64,000 nt of DNA from Cellulosimicrobium funkei. Lineage in GTDB: Bacteria > Actinomycetota > Actinomycetes > Actinomycetales > Cellulomonadaceae. The stretch covers positions 1-64,000 of the forward strand of contig NZ_SOZH01000002.1 in NCBI RefSeq assembly GCF_004519295.1. The letters run 5' to 3'. The notes beneath the pieces were generated by a model, which saw only the letters and a program-made list of their open reading frames with translations, made no database searches and was not told the origin of the DNA. Each line of letters begins with the position of its first letter. The stretch's first letter is position 1. Of the stretch, positions 44,631-53,392 are shown one piece after another. The position numbers and the translations under genes were made by a program.

Positions 44631-45845
44631 TCAGCGCAGCCGCTCCTTCGCCGCGAGCACGCGCAGCACGGCCGCGTCGACCTGCGCGGCGAACGCGTCG
44701 TCGCTCGACGCCCGCTCGACGACGGCCGCCACCATGGGCTCGACCACGCTCGGGTCCGCGGACGCCAGCACCATGTCGCCGCCCGCGGCGATCGTCAGGA
44801 CGGCACGGTCCGCGGGCGACCAGGCCTGCACCTGCTGCGCGGCGGACACGTCGTCGGTGAGGACGACGCCGTCGAACCCCAGGTCGCCCCGCAGCATCCC
44901 GTCCACGACGACGGGCGAGAAGGCCGCGGGGAGCGTCCCGTCGATCTGCGGGTAGACGGCCGTGGAGGTCATGACGAACGCCGCGCCGGCCTCGATGCCC
45001 GACGCGAAGACGGCGACCGACGGGTCGTCGCGCGTCGTCACGTCGTCGGTGACGCCGGCGTCGGTGTCCGTGTTCTCGGTGACGCGGCCGAGCCCGGGGA
45101 AGTGCTTGATCGCCACGTCCACGCCCGACGCCTCCATCCCGGCGCTGAACGCGTTCGCGTGCGACGTGACCGAGTCCGGGGTGAACCCGTAGCTGCGCTG
45201 GAAGGCCCCGATCGGCGGGTTCTGCGCGGCCGTCCCCTCGGGCACGAGGTCCATGACGGGCGCCAGGTTGAGGTTCACGCCCGCCGCGGCGAGCTCGGCG
45301 CCCCACGTGGTCGCGTCGGCCTGGAGCGTCGCCGGGTCGAGCCGGGCCTGGTCGGTCGCCGCCGGGATCTGCGAGAACCCGGGCCCGCGCAGCACCTGGA
45401 CCTTCCCGCCCTCCTGGTCGGTCGCGACGAACAGGGGAGTGCCGTTGGTCGTCTCCGGGGAGACGAGCGCCGTGAAGCCCGCGACGAGGTCCGCCGTCGG
45501 GCCGGTCCCGGCCTGCGAGCGGCCCGCGAGGAACACGTTGCCCACGTGCAGGCGCGAGACGGCGTCGTAGCTCACCTGCTGCGGGTCCCGCACGTCGACC
45601 CCGACCATGAAGAGCTGCCCCACCTTCTGGTCGAGCGTCCACCCGGCCAGGGGGTCCTCGGGCGGGGTGGACGGCGTCGGCGACGTGCCCGACGGCGCCG
45701 GGTCGGCCGGGGCGGACGGCGAGCCCGACGGCGGGGTCTGCGGCGCGGGGGCGGGCCGCGTGACGTACCAGGCGACGGCCGCCACGGCGGCGAGCGCGGT
45801 CACGACGGCGACGACGATCCAGGTGGTCCGGGCACGAGCGGTCAC
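44631..45845 (-). CDS. Membrane-anchored/secreted GH3 beta-N-acetylhexosaminidase-like enzyme
   Basis: A 404-residue GH3 enzyme. The N-terminal helix (TWIVVAVVTALAAVAAVAWYV) and a Ser/Pro/Thr linker (~30-70) export the catalytic barrel. Family blocks: KVGQLFMVGVDVRDPQQVSY, FVATDQEGGKVQVLRGPGFS, LNLAPVMDLVPEG, AIKHFPGLGRVTENTDTDAG and GVVLTDDVSA with the nucleophile Asp (~330). The GlcNAcase loop normally reads KHFPGHG...D-S-H; here the second His is Leu and the D-S-H triad is not evident, as in a group of actinobacterial GH3 proteins, so the acid/base is unclear. GTG 45845 fits GGAGG eight bases upstream. Confidence 0.8.
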   Translation of the reverse strand: MTARARTTWIVVAVVTALAAVAAVAWYVTRPAPAPQTPPSGSPSAPADPAPSGTSPTPSTPPEDPLAGWTLDQKVGQLFMVGVDVRDPQQVSYDAVSRLHVGNVFLAGRSQAGTGPTADLVAGFTALVSPETTNGTPLFVATDQEGGKVQVLRGPGFSQIPAATDQARLDPATLQADATTWGAELAAAGVNLNLAPVMDLVPEGTAAQNPPIGAFQRSYGFTPDSVTSHANAFSAGMEASGVDVAIKHFPGLGRVTENTDTDAGVTDDVTTRDDPSVAVFASGIEAGAAFVMTSTAVYPQIDGTLPAAFSPVVVDGMLRGDLGFDGVVLTDDVSAAQQVQAWSPADRAVLTIAAGGDMVLASADPSVVEPMVAAVVERASSDDAFAAQVDAAVLRVLAAKERLR

Positions 45846-46041
45846 AGGCGACACCTCCGACGCCACGGTAGCCCGACGGCCGCGGCGGGGTCCCACCCCG
45901 GGCGCTCCCGCCGGCCCCCGGGGGGTATGACCGACGTCACCGCCGGGTTCGCGTCATGAGCGGCGTCCCGGCGCGTCTCCTCGGTGACATGGCGTCCTGG
46001 CCTCGCGGTCGCGGGGCGCACCCCCGAACCTGGAGCATGGC

Positions 46042-49000
46042 ATGATCCCTCGCCCACCCTCCCTCCGCGTCGCACCAGGACGCCTGCGCAGAGCGGTCGC
46101 GGCGCTCGTCGCCGCCGTGCTCGCCCTGGCCGGCGCCGTCGTCCTCGTCTCGGGGCCGCAGGCACGCCCGGCGTCCGCCGCGGTCGGGTCCTGCCCCGCG
46201 CCGGGAGACATGCCGAACGTCGGCCAGACGCCCCCGCTGTTCACGGACACGAACGTCACGGTGTGGACCGGGGGCGACTACCACGCCACGGCGAGCGCCG
46301 CGGAGTCGGAGGGGCTGCTCGTCGTCGCGGGGGAGGCGACGATCGACGGGCCCGGGAACTTCAGCATCGGCGCCGTCGGCGCGGGCTCGCAGATCACGCC
46401 GCCCGACGGCGCGGTGATGCTCGCCGTCGGGGGTGGCCTGGAGATCGGGCCGGAGACGAGCGTCACCGTCGGCTCGACGCTGCCGACCGGCGGCGCGGTG
46501 GACGTCGGCGCCGCGGTCACGGGCGGAGGGTCGCTCTCGACCGCCGGGACGACGCCGGGCGCGGACGCCCCGGTCAGGCAGGGCCTGGGTGCGGCGGCCC
46601 TCGGCGAGTGGGCCGGGTACGGCGCCGTCGTCGCCGACGCGTCGGCGACGATCGCCGGGTGGCCGGCGACCGCGGCGGGCGTCGTGTCGGGGACCCGGGT
46701 CACCTTCACCGGCTCCGGCACCGCCGACCCGCAGGTGTTCACCGTCGACGCCGCGCAGCTCGCGGGCGTCCGCGAGGTCGTCTTCGCGAACGTGCCGGAC
46801 GACGTCGCGATCGCGATCAACGTGACCGGGGACGCGCCGGTGAGCATGAGCCCCAACTACTGGGAGGGCAACGGCTCGCCGTTCATCAACGACTTCAACT
46901 CCAACCCGGGCTTCGGCAGCTGGGCCGCGCGCATCCTGTGGAACTTCGCGTCCACGCCGGACCTCGCGCTCGGCCGGGCCGACCAGTTCCTCGGCACGAT
47001 CGTCGCGCCGGTCGCGGACGCGACGATCACGACGAGCACGAACGGCCGCGTCCTCGTGGGCGGGAACCTCACGTTCGGCGACCCGAGCGTGACCGGCGGG
47101 CTCGAGATGCACAGCTACCCGTGGATCGGGCCCGGCCCGTTCGACTGCACCGGGGGCGCGAGCTTCGCCGTGCAGAAGACCGTGACGGGCGAGGCGGCCG
47201 CGGACGTGCCCGCGGGCACGACGTTCCAGGTCGAGTACACCTACGAGCAGCCGGACGGCGTCACCGGCGGCGACACGCTCACGGTCCCGATCAGCGGGGC
47301 CCTGGTGAACGGGCCGACCCTGCCGGAGGGCACGGTCGTCACGGTCCGCGAGACGAACCTGCCGTCGGTGGCGGGCGTCGAGTGGGGCACGCCGGTGATC
47401 CGCGTGGACGGCGAGCCGCTCGGCGACCCGGCCCAGTTCACCGTCGTCGAGGGCCGGACGGTCACGGTCACCGTGGTGAACACGGCGAACGCCGGCGGCG
47501 GGACCACCGCCGTGGGCGGCTTCACGGTGGCGAAGGTCCTCGCCGGGGACGCCCTCGGCCTCGTCCCGGCGGACACCGCGTTCCTCGTCGACTGGGAGGC
47601 CACGCTGCCGCAGGGCGCGACGTACGACGGCGACCTCACCGGCACCCTGAGCGTGCTCGCGGACGGCGCCGTGGTGGACGGGCCGGCCGACCTCCCGGTC
47701 GGCACGACGGTGACGTTCACCGAGCGGCTGCCGCTCCCGGTGGTCGACGGCGTCGTGTGGCGCGACCCGGTCGTGAGCCCGACCGGGCCGGTGACGGTCG
47801 TCGAGGGTGCGACGGGCGTCGCGGTGACCGTCACCAACGTCGCGGACCCCGTCGTCGGCGGGTTCACGGTCCGCAAGGCCGTCGAGGGCTCGGCCGCGGG
47901 CGACGTCCCGGCGAGCACCGCGTTCCTCGTCGACTGGCGCGCGACCGTCCCCGCGGGCGTCGCCTACGACGGCCCGACCACGGGCACGCTCACGGTGCGC
48001 GCCGACGGCACGCCCGTCGGCGGACCGGCGGACCTGCCGGTCGGCACGGTCGTGACGCTCGCGGAGCAGCAGCCGCTGCCCGCCATCGACGGCGTCGTGT
48101 GGGGCGTCCCGTCGTTCGACCCGGGGCCGTCGGTGACGGTGACCGAGGGCGCGGCCGTCGAGGTCACGCTGACGAACGCCGCGGAGGCGGTGCAGGAGGT
48201 CGGCGGGTTCGCCGTCCAGAAGACCGTCGCGGGCGGCGCGGCCGGCGCCGTCCCGGGCGGCACCGAGTTCGTCGTCGAGTGGACGGCGGAGCTCCCCGAG
48301 GGCGCCGAGTACGCGGGGGACACGCAGGGCACGCTCACCGTCCGCGCCGACGGCACGGTCGACGCGGGGCCGCAGGACCTCCCGGCGGGCACCGTCGTGC
48401 GCTTCGTCGAGCGACAGCCGCTGCCGACGGTCCCCGGGGTCGCGTGGGGCGAGCCGGTGTTCTCGCCCGCGACGGTGACCATCGGCGACGGCGACGCCGT
48501 CGCGGGGGTCGCGCTGACCAACCAGGCCGACGCCCTCGTCGGGGGCTTCTCCGTCGCGAAGACCGTCACGGGCGACCTCGCCGCGAGCGTGCCCCCGGGC
48601 ACGGAGTTCTCGGTCGCGTGGTCCGCGGCGCTGCCCGCCGGGTTCAGCCACGACGGCCCGCTCGCCGGGACGCTCACGGTGCGCGCCGACGGCACGGCCG
48701 TCGACGGCCCGCAGGACCTCCCGGTCGGGACGGTCGTGACGTTCCGGGAGGTCGACCTGCCCGAGGTGGGCGACGTCGTCTGGGGCGCGCCGGTGTTCTC
48801 GCCCGCGTCCGTCACGGTCGGTGACGGGGAGGACACGCTCGTCACGCTGACCAACACGACGCAGGACGTGGCCGCGGTCGGCGGGTTCTCCGTCGCGAAG
48901 GAGGTCGTGGGCGACCACGCGGACCTCGTCCCCGCCGGGACGACGTTCACGGTCACGTACGCGTACGAGCTCGAGGGCACGCCCGTGGGCGGTTCCGTCG

Positions 49001-49644
49001 AGGTCCCGGCCGACGGCACGGTCGTCGCCGGGCCGCAGAACCTCCCGGCCGGGACGGTCGTGACGTTCGGCGAGACGGACCTGCCCGCGGTCGACGGCGT
49101 CGTGTGGGGCACGCCCGTGTTCAGCCCGCCGACGCTCGTCGTCGGCGAGGGGACGGACCCGCTGGTCACGGTGACGAACACGGCCGAGCAGGCCGTGGGC
49201 GGGTTCTCCGTCGTGAAGGAGGTCGTGGGGGCCGCGGCGGGCTCCGTGCCGGCGAGCACCGAGTTCACCGTCCGCTACGCGTTCGACCGCGACGGCGAGC
49301 CCGTCACCGGCACGCTCACGGTGCGGGCCGACGGGCAGGTCGTCGACGGGCCGCAGGACCTTCCCGTGGGGACCGTCGTGCGCCTCACCGAGACCGACCT
49401 GCCGACGGTCCGCGGCGTCGACTGGGGCACGCCGGTGCTCACCGTCGGTGACGAGCGGGTGACCGGGGTGACGGTCGGCGCGGGCGCGCCGGTCGTCGTG
49501 ACGGTGACGAACACCGCGTCGTCGGCCGGCGGCCTCGCGATCACGGGTGCGGACGCCGTCGTCGTGACGACGCTCGCGCTGCTGCTCGTCGGGACGGGCG
49601 CCGCGCTCCTCGTGGTCCGCGCGCGCCGCCGCCGCACCGCCTGA
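46042..49644 (+). CDS. Wall-anchored surface protein: choice-of-anchor A + seven DUF5979 repeats
   Basis: 1200 residues. A signal peptide (VAALVAAVLALAGAVVLVSG, cleavage near ASA-AVG at ~46) is followed by a choice-of-anchor A type domain (~50-365: TVWTGGDYHATASAAES, LLVVAGEATIDGPGNFSIG). Seven DUF5979 Ig-like repeats begin at residues ~374, 491, 605, 719, 833, 946 and 1052, each opening GGF(S/T/A)V.K.V.G and closing TVTNTA. The C-terminal sorting signal is LAITG, a hydrophobic helix and RARRRR, the LAxTG form used by sortase E of actinobacteria. No sortase gene is in the window. It is probably an adhesin-like stalk. Confidence 0.85.
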   Translation: MIPRPPSLRVAPGRLRRAVAALVAAVLALAGAVVLVSGPQARPASAAVGSCPAPGDMPNVGQTPPLFTDTNVTVWTGGDYHATASAAESEGLLVVAGEATIDGPGNFSIGAVGAGSQITPPDGAVMLAVGGGLEIGPETSVTVGSTLPTGGAVDVGAAVTGGGSLSTAGTTPGADAPVRQGLGAAALGEWAGYGAVVADASATIAGWPATAAGVVSGTRVTFTGSGTADPQVFTVDAAQLAGVREVVFANVPDDVAIAINVTGDAPVSMSPNYWEGNGSPFINDFNSNPGFGSWAARILWNFASTPDLALGRADQFLGTIVAPVADATITTSTNGRVLVGGNLTFGDPSVTGGLEMHSYPWIGPGPFDCTGGASFAVQKTVTGEAAADVPAGTTFQVEYTYEQPDGVTGGDTLTVPISGALVNGPTLPEGTVVTVRETNLPSVAGVEWGTPVIRVDGEPLGDPAQFTVVEGRTVTVTVVNTANAGGGTTAVGGFTVAKVLAGDALGLVPADTAFLVDWEATLPQGATYDGDLTGTLSVLADGAVVDGPADLPVGTTVTFTERLPLPVVDGVVWRDPVVSPTGPVTVVEGATGVAVTVTNVADPVVGGFTVRKAVEGSAAGDVPASTAFLVDWRATVPAGVAYDGPTTGTLTVRADGTPVGGPADLPVGTVVTLAEQQPLPAIDGVVWGVPSFDPGPSVTVTEGAAVEVTLTNAAEAVQEVGGFAVQKTVAGGAAGAVPGGTEFVVEWTAELPEGAEYAGDTQGTLTVRADGTVDAGPQDLPAGTVVRFVERQPLPTVPGVAWGEPVFSPATVTIGDGDAVAGVALTNQADALVGGFSVAKTVTGDLAASVPPGTEFSVAWSAALPAGFSHDGPLAGTLTVRADGTAVDGPQDLPVGTVVTFREVDLPEVGDVVWGAPVFSPASVTVGDGEDTLVTLTNTTQDVAAVGGFSVAKEVVGDHADLVPAGTTFTVTYAYELEGTPVGGSVEVPADGTVVAGPQNLPAGTVVTFGETDLPAVDGVVWGTPVFSPPTLVVGEGTDPLVTVTNTAEQAVGGFSVVKEVVGAAAGSVPASTEFTVRYAFDRDGEPVTGTLTVRADGQVVDGPQDLPVGTVVRLTETDLPTVRGVDWGTPVLTVGDERVTGVTVGAGAPVVVTVTNTASSAGGLAITGADAVVVTTLALLLVGTGAALLVVRARRRRTA
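47512..49520 (+). repeat. DNA-level periodic repeat (~342 bp) coding DUF5979 domains
   Basis: Repeat openings at about 47512, 47854, 48196, 48538, 48877 and 49195 give intervals of 342, 342, 342, 339 and 318 bases. The near-constant unit length points to array growth by unequal recombination. Confidence 0.7.
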
Positions 49645-49678
49645 CGCGCGGGGCGTCGTCGGGCCGGTACCGGACGGC

Positions 49679-49720
49679 CGACGGGCCGGTCACCTCCTCG
49701 CGGGGGTGACCGGCCCGTCG
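49679..49720. terminator. Bidirectional terminator-like hairpin
   Basis: A perfect 16-bp stem (49679-49694 with 49705-49720) and a 10-base loop, midway between the convergent surface-protein and SRPBCC genes. Confidence 0.75.
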
Positions 49721-49739
49721 TCGTGCGGGGCGGGACGCG

Positions 49740-50168
49740 TCAGTCGTGGCCCGCGAGCGTCGCGAGCGCCTTCGTCCACAGGGCGTGCGCGCGCTCGGCG
49801 CGCTCCGCCGTCTCGATGTTGCGCTCGACGACGCGCACGAGCGTCCCGGAGTCGTCGGGCTCGAGCGTGATCGCGATGTCGTGGTAGCTCTCCGGCACGT
49901 CGGGCAGGCCCATGGTGGGCGAGAAGTGCGTGAAGTGCAGCAGGCGCGGGCGCTCGACGGCCACGACGGTGCCCCAGTCGGCGAACTCGCGGCCCATGTA
50001 GTGGCCCTCGAACGTCACGGGGCTCCCGGGGCGGAAGTCGGTCTCGATGTTCATGCCCAGCATCCAGCGGGCGCTCGGGTGCATGAGCTCGGCCCAGACG
50101 ACCTGCGGGGGGCGGGCGACATGGGTCTCGACGGTCGTGCTGTGCTCGGTCAGGGTGCGGTCGTTCAC
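49740..50168 (-). CDS. SRPBCC/AHSA1-like domain protein
   Basis: 142 residues, a single START-like fold. HSTTVETHVARPPQVVWAEL opens the helix-grip; FRPGSPVTFEGHYMGREFAD and RPRLLHFTHFSPTMGLPD are typical AHSA1/SRPBCC strands, and the last helix is RAHALWTKALATLAG. Such proteins bind hydrophobic ligands or act as small-molecule chaperones. GTG 50168 has GGAGT five bases upstream. Confidence 0.85.
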   Translation of the reverse strand: MNDRTLTEHSTTVETHVARPPQVVWAELMHPSARWMLGMNIETDFRPGSPVTFEGHYMGREFADWGTVVAVERPRLLHFTHFSPTMGLPDVPESYHDIAITLEPDDSGTLVRVVERNIETAERAERAHALWTKALATLAGHD

Positions 50169-50240
50169 GGGGGACTCCGGGGGGGTGGGGGCTGGCTCCT
50201 GGGCCCGACGGTAGACCCTCCCGGCGGCACCGGCAGCCGG

Positions 50241-50246
50241 TAGGTT
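50241..50246 (+). promoter_or_regulatory. -10 element TAGGTT, leaderless start
   Basis: TAGGTT is six bases before GTG 50253. Confidence 0.55.
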
Positions 50247-50252
50247 CGGCGC

Positions 50253-51203
50253 GTGACCCGACTCGTGCTCGTCCACGGCCGCGACAACCAGGGGCTCGAC
50301 GCCGAGCAGCTCGACCGCACGTGGACCGAGGTCCTGGACGCGGGTCTCGCTGCGGCCGGCTCCGGCGTCGTCGTGCGCGACGCGGACACGGCGTTCGTCT
50401 ACTACGGCGACACGCTCGCCGCGCTCGTCGGGGGCGCGACGACGCCGCCTCCGGTCACCGTGCACGCGGTCGGCGCGCCGCGCGACGGGGTCGCCGTGTG
50501 GTCCACGGCCGAGGCCGCGGAGGAGGCCGCCTTCGTGGCGGCCGTCGCCGAGGAGGTGCTGCGCGCCGCGGGCGCGCCGGTGCCGGTGCGCCCGGAGGGT
50601 GCCGGGCCCGGTGCTGTGGAGGGAGACGTCGGCGCGTGGCTCAACCTGCTGCTGTCCGCGCTCGACCGGTCCGTGCCGGGCCTGAGCGGCGCCGTCGTCG
50701 CGCTGCTCGCGCGCGACGTCTGGGCGTACCTGCACGACGACACCGTCCGCACGACGATCGACGACGCGCTCGCCGCCGCGATCCCGGCGGACGGGCCCGC
50801 CGTCGTCGTCGCGCACTCGCTCGGGTCGGTCGTCGCCTACGCCGTGCTGCGCGAGCACCCCGACGCCGCGCGCTGGGACGTGCCGCTCCTGCTCACGCTC
50901 GGGTCCCCGCTCGCCGTCCGCGCGATCCGGGACGTCCTGGCCGCGCGCGCCCCGCTGCGCGTGCCGGTCCCCGTGCGGCGGTGGGTCGCGGCGCGCGACC
51001 CCCGGGACGCGCTCGCGCTGCACGGCCTCGGGCCGGCGGCGTTCCCGCTCGACCCGGCGTCGCCGGGGATCGAGGAGCTCGTCGTCGCGAACGCCGCGCC
51101 GGGCCACCACGCGGCGGCCGTCGTGCTCGACGGCGGCCGGCCCGCCGGCTACCTCGCCGTCCCGGAGGTCGCGCGCACCGTCGTGGACGCGCTCGGCGCC
51201 TGA
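50253..51203 (+). CDS. Alpha/beta-hydrolase-like protein
   Basis: 316 residues. The opening TRLVLVHGRDNQGLDAEQL gives an oxyanion-type HG motif. VVVAHSLGSVVAYAVLREHP is a nucleophile elbow with Ser in A-H-S-L-G-S, followed by LLLTLGSPLAVRAI. The catalytic His is probably in the C-terminal APGHHAAAVVLDG. This layout matches serine esterase/lipase-like proteins that act on unknown substrates, and no signal peptide is present. It is transcribed alone from a leaderless promoter. Confidence 0.72.
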   Translation: MTRLVLVHGRDNQGLDAEQLDRTWTEVLDAGLAAAGSGVVVRDADTAFVYYGDTLAALVGGATTPPPVTVHAVGAPRDGVAVWSTAEAAEEAAFVAAVAEEVLRAAGAPVPVRPEGAGPGAVEGDVGAWLNLLLSALDRSVPGLSGAVVALLARDVWAYLHDDTVRTTIDDALAAAIPADGPAVVVAHSLGSVVAYAVLREHPDAARWDVPLLLTLGSPLAVRAIRDVLAARAPLRVPVPVRRWVAARDPRDALALHGLGPAAFPLDPASPGIEELVVANAAPGHHAAAVVLDGGRPAGYLAVPEVARTVVDALGA

Positions 51204-51275
51204 GGGCGGCGCTCCGGCGGGAGCGCGGACGGCCCAGGTGCCCGACGCCGGGCAGGCCCCGCCAGGCGACGCCGG

Positions 51276-51776
51276 TCAGGAGACGCCGTGCAGACGCGCG
51301 TGCAGCGCGCGGACCTCCACCTCGAGCTCGTACGCGGGACCGCGCACGGCGACCCCGGGCGCGACGTCGCCGATCGCGAGCGGGCGCACCGGTCCCGGCG
51401 CGACGCCCCACTCCTCCAGCCACCCGACGAGCTGCGTCGTGCTCGCGGCGTAGACGACCGGGCCGAGGCCGACCCACGCGTGCGCCGCGCTGCACATCGC
51501 GCAGTGCTCGCCGGACGTGTAGACGGTCGCGTCGCGCCGCTCCTCGGGCGTCAGGTGCGCGGCGGCCCAGCGGGCGATCTCGAGCTCGGGGTGCCGGGTC
51601 GCGTCGCCGTCCTTGACGCGGTTGCGGTCCTCGAGCCGGACGACCCCGTCGCGGTCGAGGAGGAGGGAGCCGAACGGCTCGTCGCCGTCGTCGAGCGCCT
51701 CGCGCGCCAGCTCGACGCAGCGGCGCAGGTGCACGAGGTCGTCGGCGGTCGGCAGGGGCAGGCTCTGGTCGCTCAT
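51276..51776 (-). CDS. Nucleoside/guanine deaminase-family zinc enzyme
   Basis: 166 residues of the cytidine-deaminase-like fold. The first zinc motif is R-H-P-E (HxE, usually H-A-E) and the second is SGEHCAMC, with CxxC intact and the preceding Pro changed to His. EPFGSLLLDRDGVV and NRVKDGDATRHPE give the family opening. The metal site seems complete, so a deaminase of a nucleobase or nucleoside is likely. It follows the threonine aldolase gene by 18 bases on the same strand, suggesting an operon. Confidence 0.82.
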   Translation of the reverse strand: MSDQSLPLPTADDLVHLRRCVELAREALDDGDEPFGSLLLDRDGVVRLEDRNRVKDGDATRHPELEIARWAAAHLTPEERRDATVYTSGEHCAMCSAAHAWVGLGPVVYAASTTQLVGWLEEWGVAPGPVRPLAIGDVAPGVAVRGPAYELEVEVRALHARLHGVS

Positions 51777-51794
51777 GGCGTCATCCTCGCCCGC

Positions 51795-52931
51795 TCACGA
51801 CGCGACCGCGAGGGCGGCCCGCACGTCCGCGACGAACCCGTCCACGTCCCCCGGGGTCGTGTCCCACGCGCACATCCACCGCACCTCGACGCGGTCGGGC
51901 GTCTCGCCCGGTCCCCAGTCGTAGAACCGGTGCCGCTCGCGCAGGCGCGCGACCGCCGTGCGCGGGAGCGTCGCGAAGACCGCGTTGACGAGCGTGGGCT
52001 GGGTGAAGGCGAGGCCCGTTGCCGGGCCCGGGGCGGCGTCGTCGGGCCCGACGGCGGCCGGCACGACGACGTCCGCGAGCCCCGCGCGCAGCCGCGCGGC
52101 CATCGCGTTCGCGTGGCGGGCGTTGCGGAGCCAGAGCTCGTCGGCGTCGGCGCCCTCGTCCACCTCGGCGACGACGTCGCCGACCGGCTCGAAGAGCGCG
52201 AGGAGCTGCGCGGACACGTAGCGCATCTTGGACGCGAGCTGCATCGTCGACTTGCGCACGAACTCGACGCCGTCGACCGCGGACGGGTCGAGCACGACGA
52301 CCGCCTCGCCGAGCGCGAGCCCGTTCTTGGTGCCGCCGAACGACAGCACGTCCACGCCCGCGTCGGTCGTCAGGTCGCGCAGCGGGACGCCGAGCGCCGC
52401 GGCGGCGTTCGCGAGGCGCGACCCGTCGAGGTGCACCCGCATGCCGCGGGCGTGCGCGGCGTCGGCCACCGCCCGGATCTCGTCGGCCGTGTAGAGGGTG
52501 CCGAGCTCGGTGGACTGCGTGAGCGACACGACGAGCGGCTGCGCGCGGTGCGGGTCGCCGAGGTCGCCCGCGAAGCGCTCGACGGCGTCGGGCGTGAGCT
52601 TCCCGTCGGGCGCCGGGACCGTGAGCACCTTGACGCCGCCCACCCGCTCGGGGGCGCCGTTCTCGTCCGTGTTGAGGTGCGCGTGCTCGGACGCCACGAC
52701 GGCGCCCCAGCGGGGGAGCGTCGCCATGAGCGCGACGACGTTCGCGCCCGTGCCGGTGAGCACCGGGTACGCGGTGGCGTCGGGCCCGAACCGCGCGCGC
52801 ACGGCGTCCTGGAGGCGCGCGGTCCACGGGTCCTCGCCGTACGAGATCTCGTGCCCGGCGCTCGCGGCGGCGAGCGCGGCGAGGACGTCGGGGTGGGCGG
52901 GGGAGTAGTTGTCCGAGGCGAACGAGGTCAC
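51795..52931 (-). CDS. ltaE: Low-specificity L-threonine aldolase
   Basis: A 378-residue fold-type I PLP enzyme that cleaves threonine/allo-threonine to glycine and acetaldehyde. FASDNYSPAHPDVLAALAAA is the family opening; HAHLNTDENGAPE and VSLTQSTELGTLYTADEI line the cofactor pocket, VHLDGSRLANAAAALG holds the PLP-binding Asp, and Lys202 in SFGGTKNGL is the Schiff-base lysine. The start is GTG 52931, six bases after TACGCT on the minus strand. It is the first gene of the pair with the deaminase. Confidence 0.9.
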   Translation of the reverse strand: MTSFASDNYSPAHPDVLAALAAASAGHEISYGEDPWTARLQDAVRARFGPDATAYPVLTGTGANVVALMATLPRWGAVVASEHAHLNTDENGAPERVGGVKVLTVPAPDGKLTPDAVERFAGDLGDPHRAQPLVVSLTQSTELGTLYTADEIRAVADAAHARGMRVHLDGSRLANAAAALGVPLRDLTTDAGVDVLSFGGTKNGLALGEAVVVLDPSAVDGVEFVRKSTMQLASKMRYVSAQLLALFEPVGDVVAEVDEGADADELWLRNARHANAMAARLRAGLADVVVPAAVGPDDAAPGPATGLAFTQPTLVNAVFATLPRTAVARLRERHRFYDWGPGETPDRVEVRWMCAWDTTPGDVDGFVADVRAALAVAS

Positions 52932-52937
52932 GTGCCC

Positions 52938-52943
52938 AGCGTA
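52938..52943 (-). promoter_or_regulatory. -10 element TACGCT, leaderless start
   Basis: TACGCT is six bases before GTG 52931 on the minus strand. Confidence 0.6.
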
Positions 52944-53059
52944 GGTCGGCGGGGCGGCCCGGCCGCGCGCGAGCGGGCCGGGGCGCGCCTAGCGTCGAGG
53001 AGGGACGCGGTGCGCGTCCCGTGGACCGCGCGCAGCGCGTGAAGCACGGAGGTGCAGCC

Positions 53060-53287
53060 ATGACCACGAACCCCGACCAGCCCGGTACGGGCCCGGGCTC
53101 CCCGGCGGAACCGACGGTGGAGCCGCCGAAGTCGCCGGGACCGCCCCCGGACCCGTCGACGCCGCCGCACGACCCGAGCCACGCCGACCCGGTCCCCGGC
53201 GGGCCGGCCGACCCGTCGCCCGACGTCCCCGACCGGCCGTCGTCGCCGGGCCGGCCCGTCGGCCCCGACGAGCCGACGCACGGCTGA
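53060..53287 (+). CDS. Small proline-rich disordered protein (75 aa)
   Basis: 75 residues dominated by Pro, Asp, Gly and Ser (for example EPPKSPGPPPDPSTPPHDPS), with no hydrophobic segment. It is predicted disordered and of unknown function. GGAGG (53048-53052) seven bases before ATG 53060 supports translation, though compositional bias alone could keep such a frame open. Confidence 0.5.
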   Translation: MTTNPDQPGTGPGSPAEPTVEPPKSPGPPPDPSTPPHDPSHADPVPGGPADPSPDVPDRPSSPGRPVGPDEPTHG

Positions 53288-53312
53288 CGCCCCGGGCTCA
53301 CGCCCCGGGCTC
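53287..53312. repeat. 13-bp tandem repeat ACGCCCCGGGCTC
   Basis: Two exact copies and a partial third follow directly on the stop of the proline-rich protein gene. They are short and low in information. Confidence 0.6.
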
Positions 53313-53366
53313 ACGCCCTAGTTGACCGGTCGGCACCCGGCCGACCGACCCGGCGCCCGCCCCGGC

Positions 53367-53392
53367 CGCGCCGGCTCAGAGGAGCCGGCGCG
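53367..53392. terminator. Hairpin spanning the GH13 gene stop
   Basis: An 11-bp perfect stem CGCGCCGGCTC/GAGCCGGCGCG with a 4-base loop that includes the minus-strand stop codon (53376-53378). It lies between convergent genes. Confidence 0.5.

Noticed and set aside
46433-46825. Serine/arginine-rich frames inside the surface-protein gene
   Set aside because: They are shadows of a recognised, repeat-containing protein and have no ribosome site.
49740-51110. Long minus-strand frame extending the SRPBCC protein to 456 residues
   Set aside because: The upstream part is an antisense shadow of the alpha/beta-hydrolase gene. GTG 50168 with GGAGT gives the usual ~140-residue domain.
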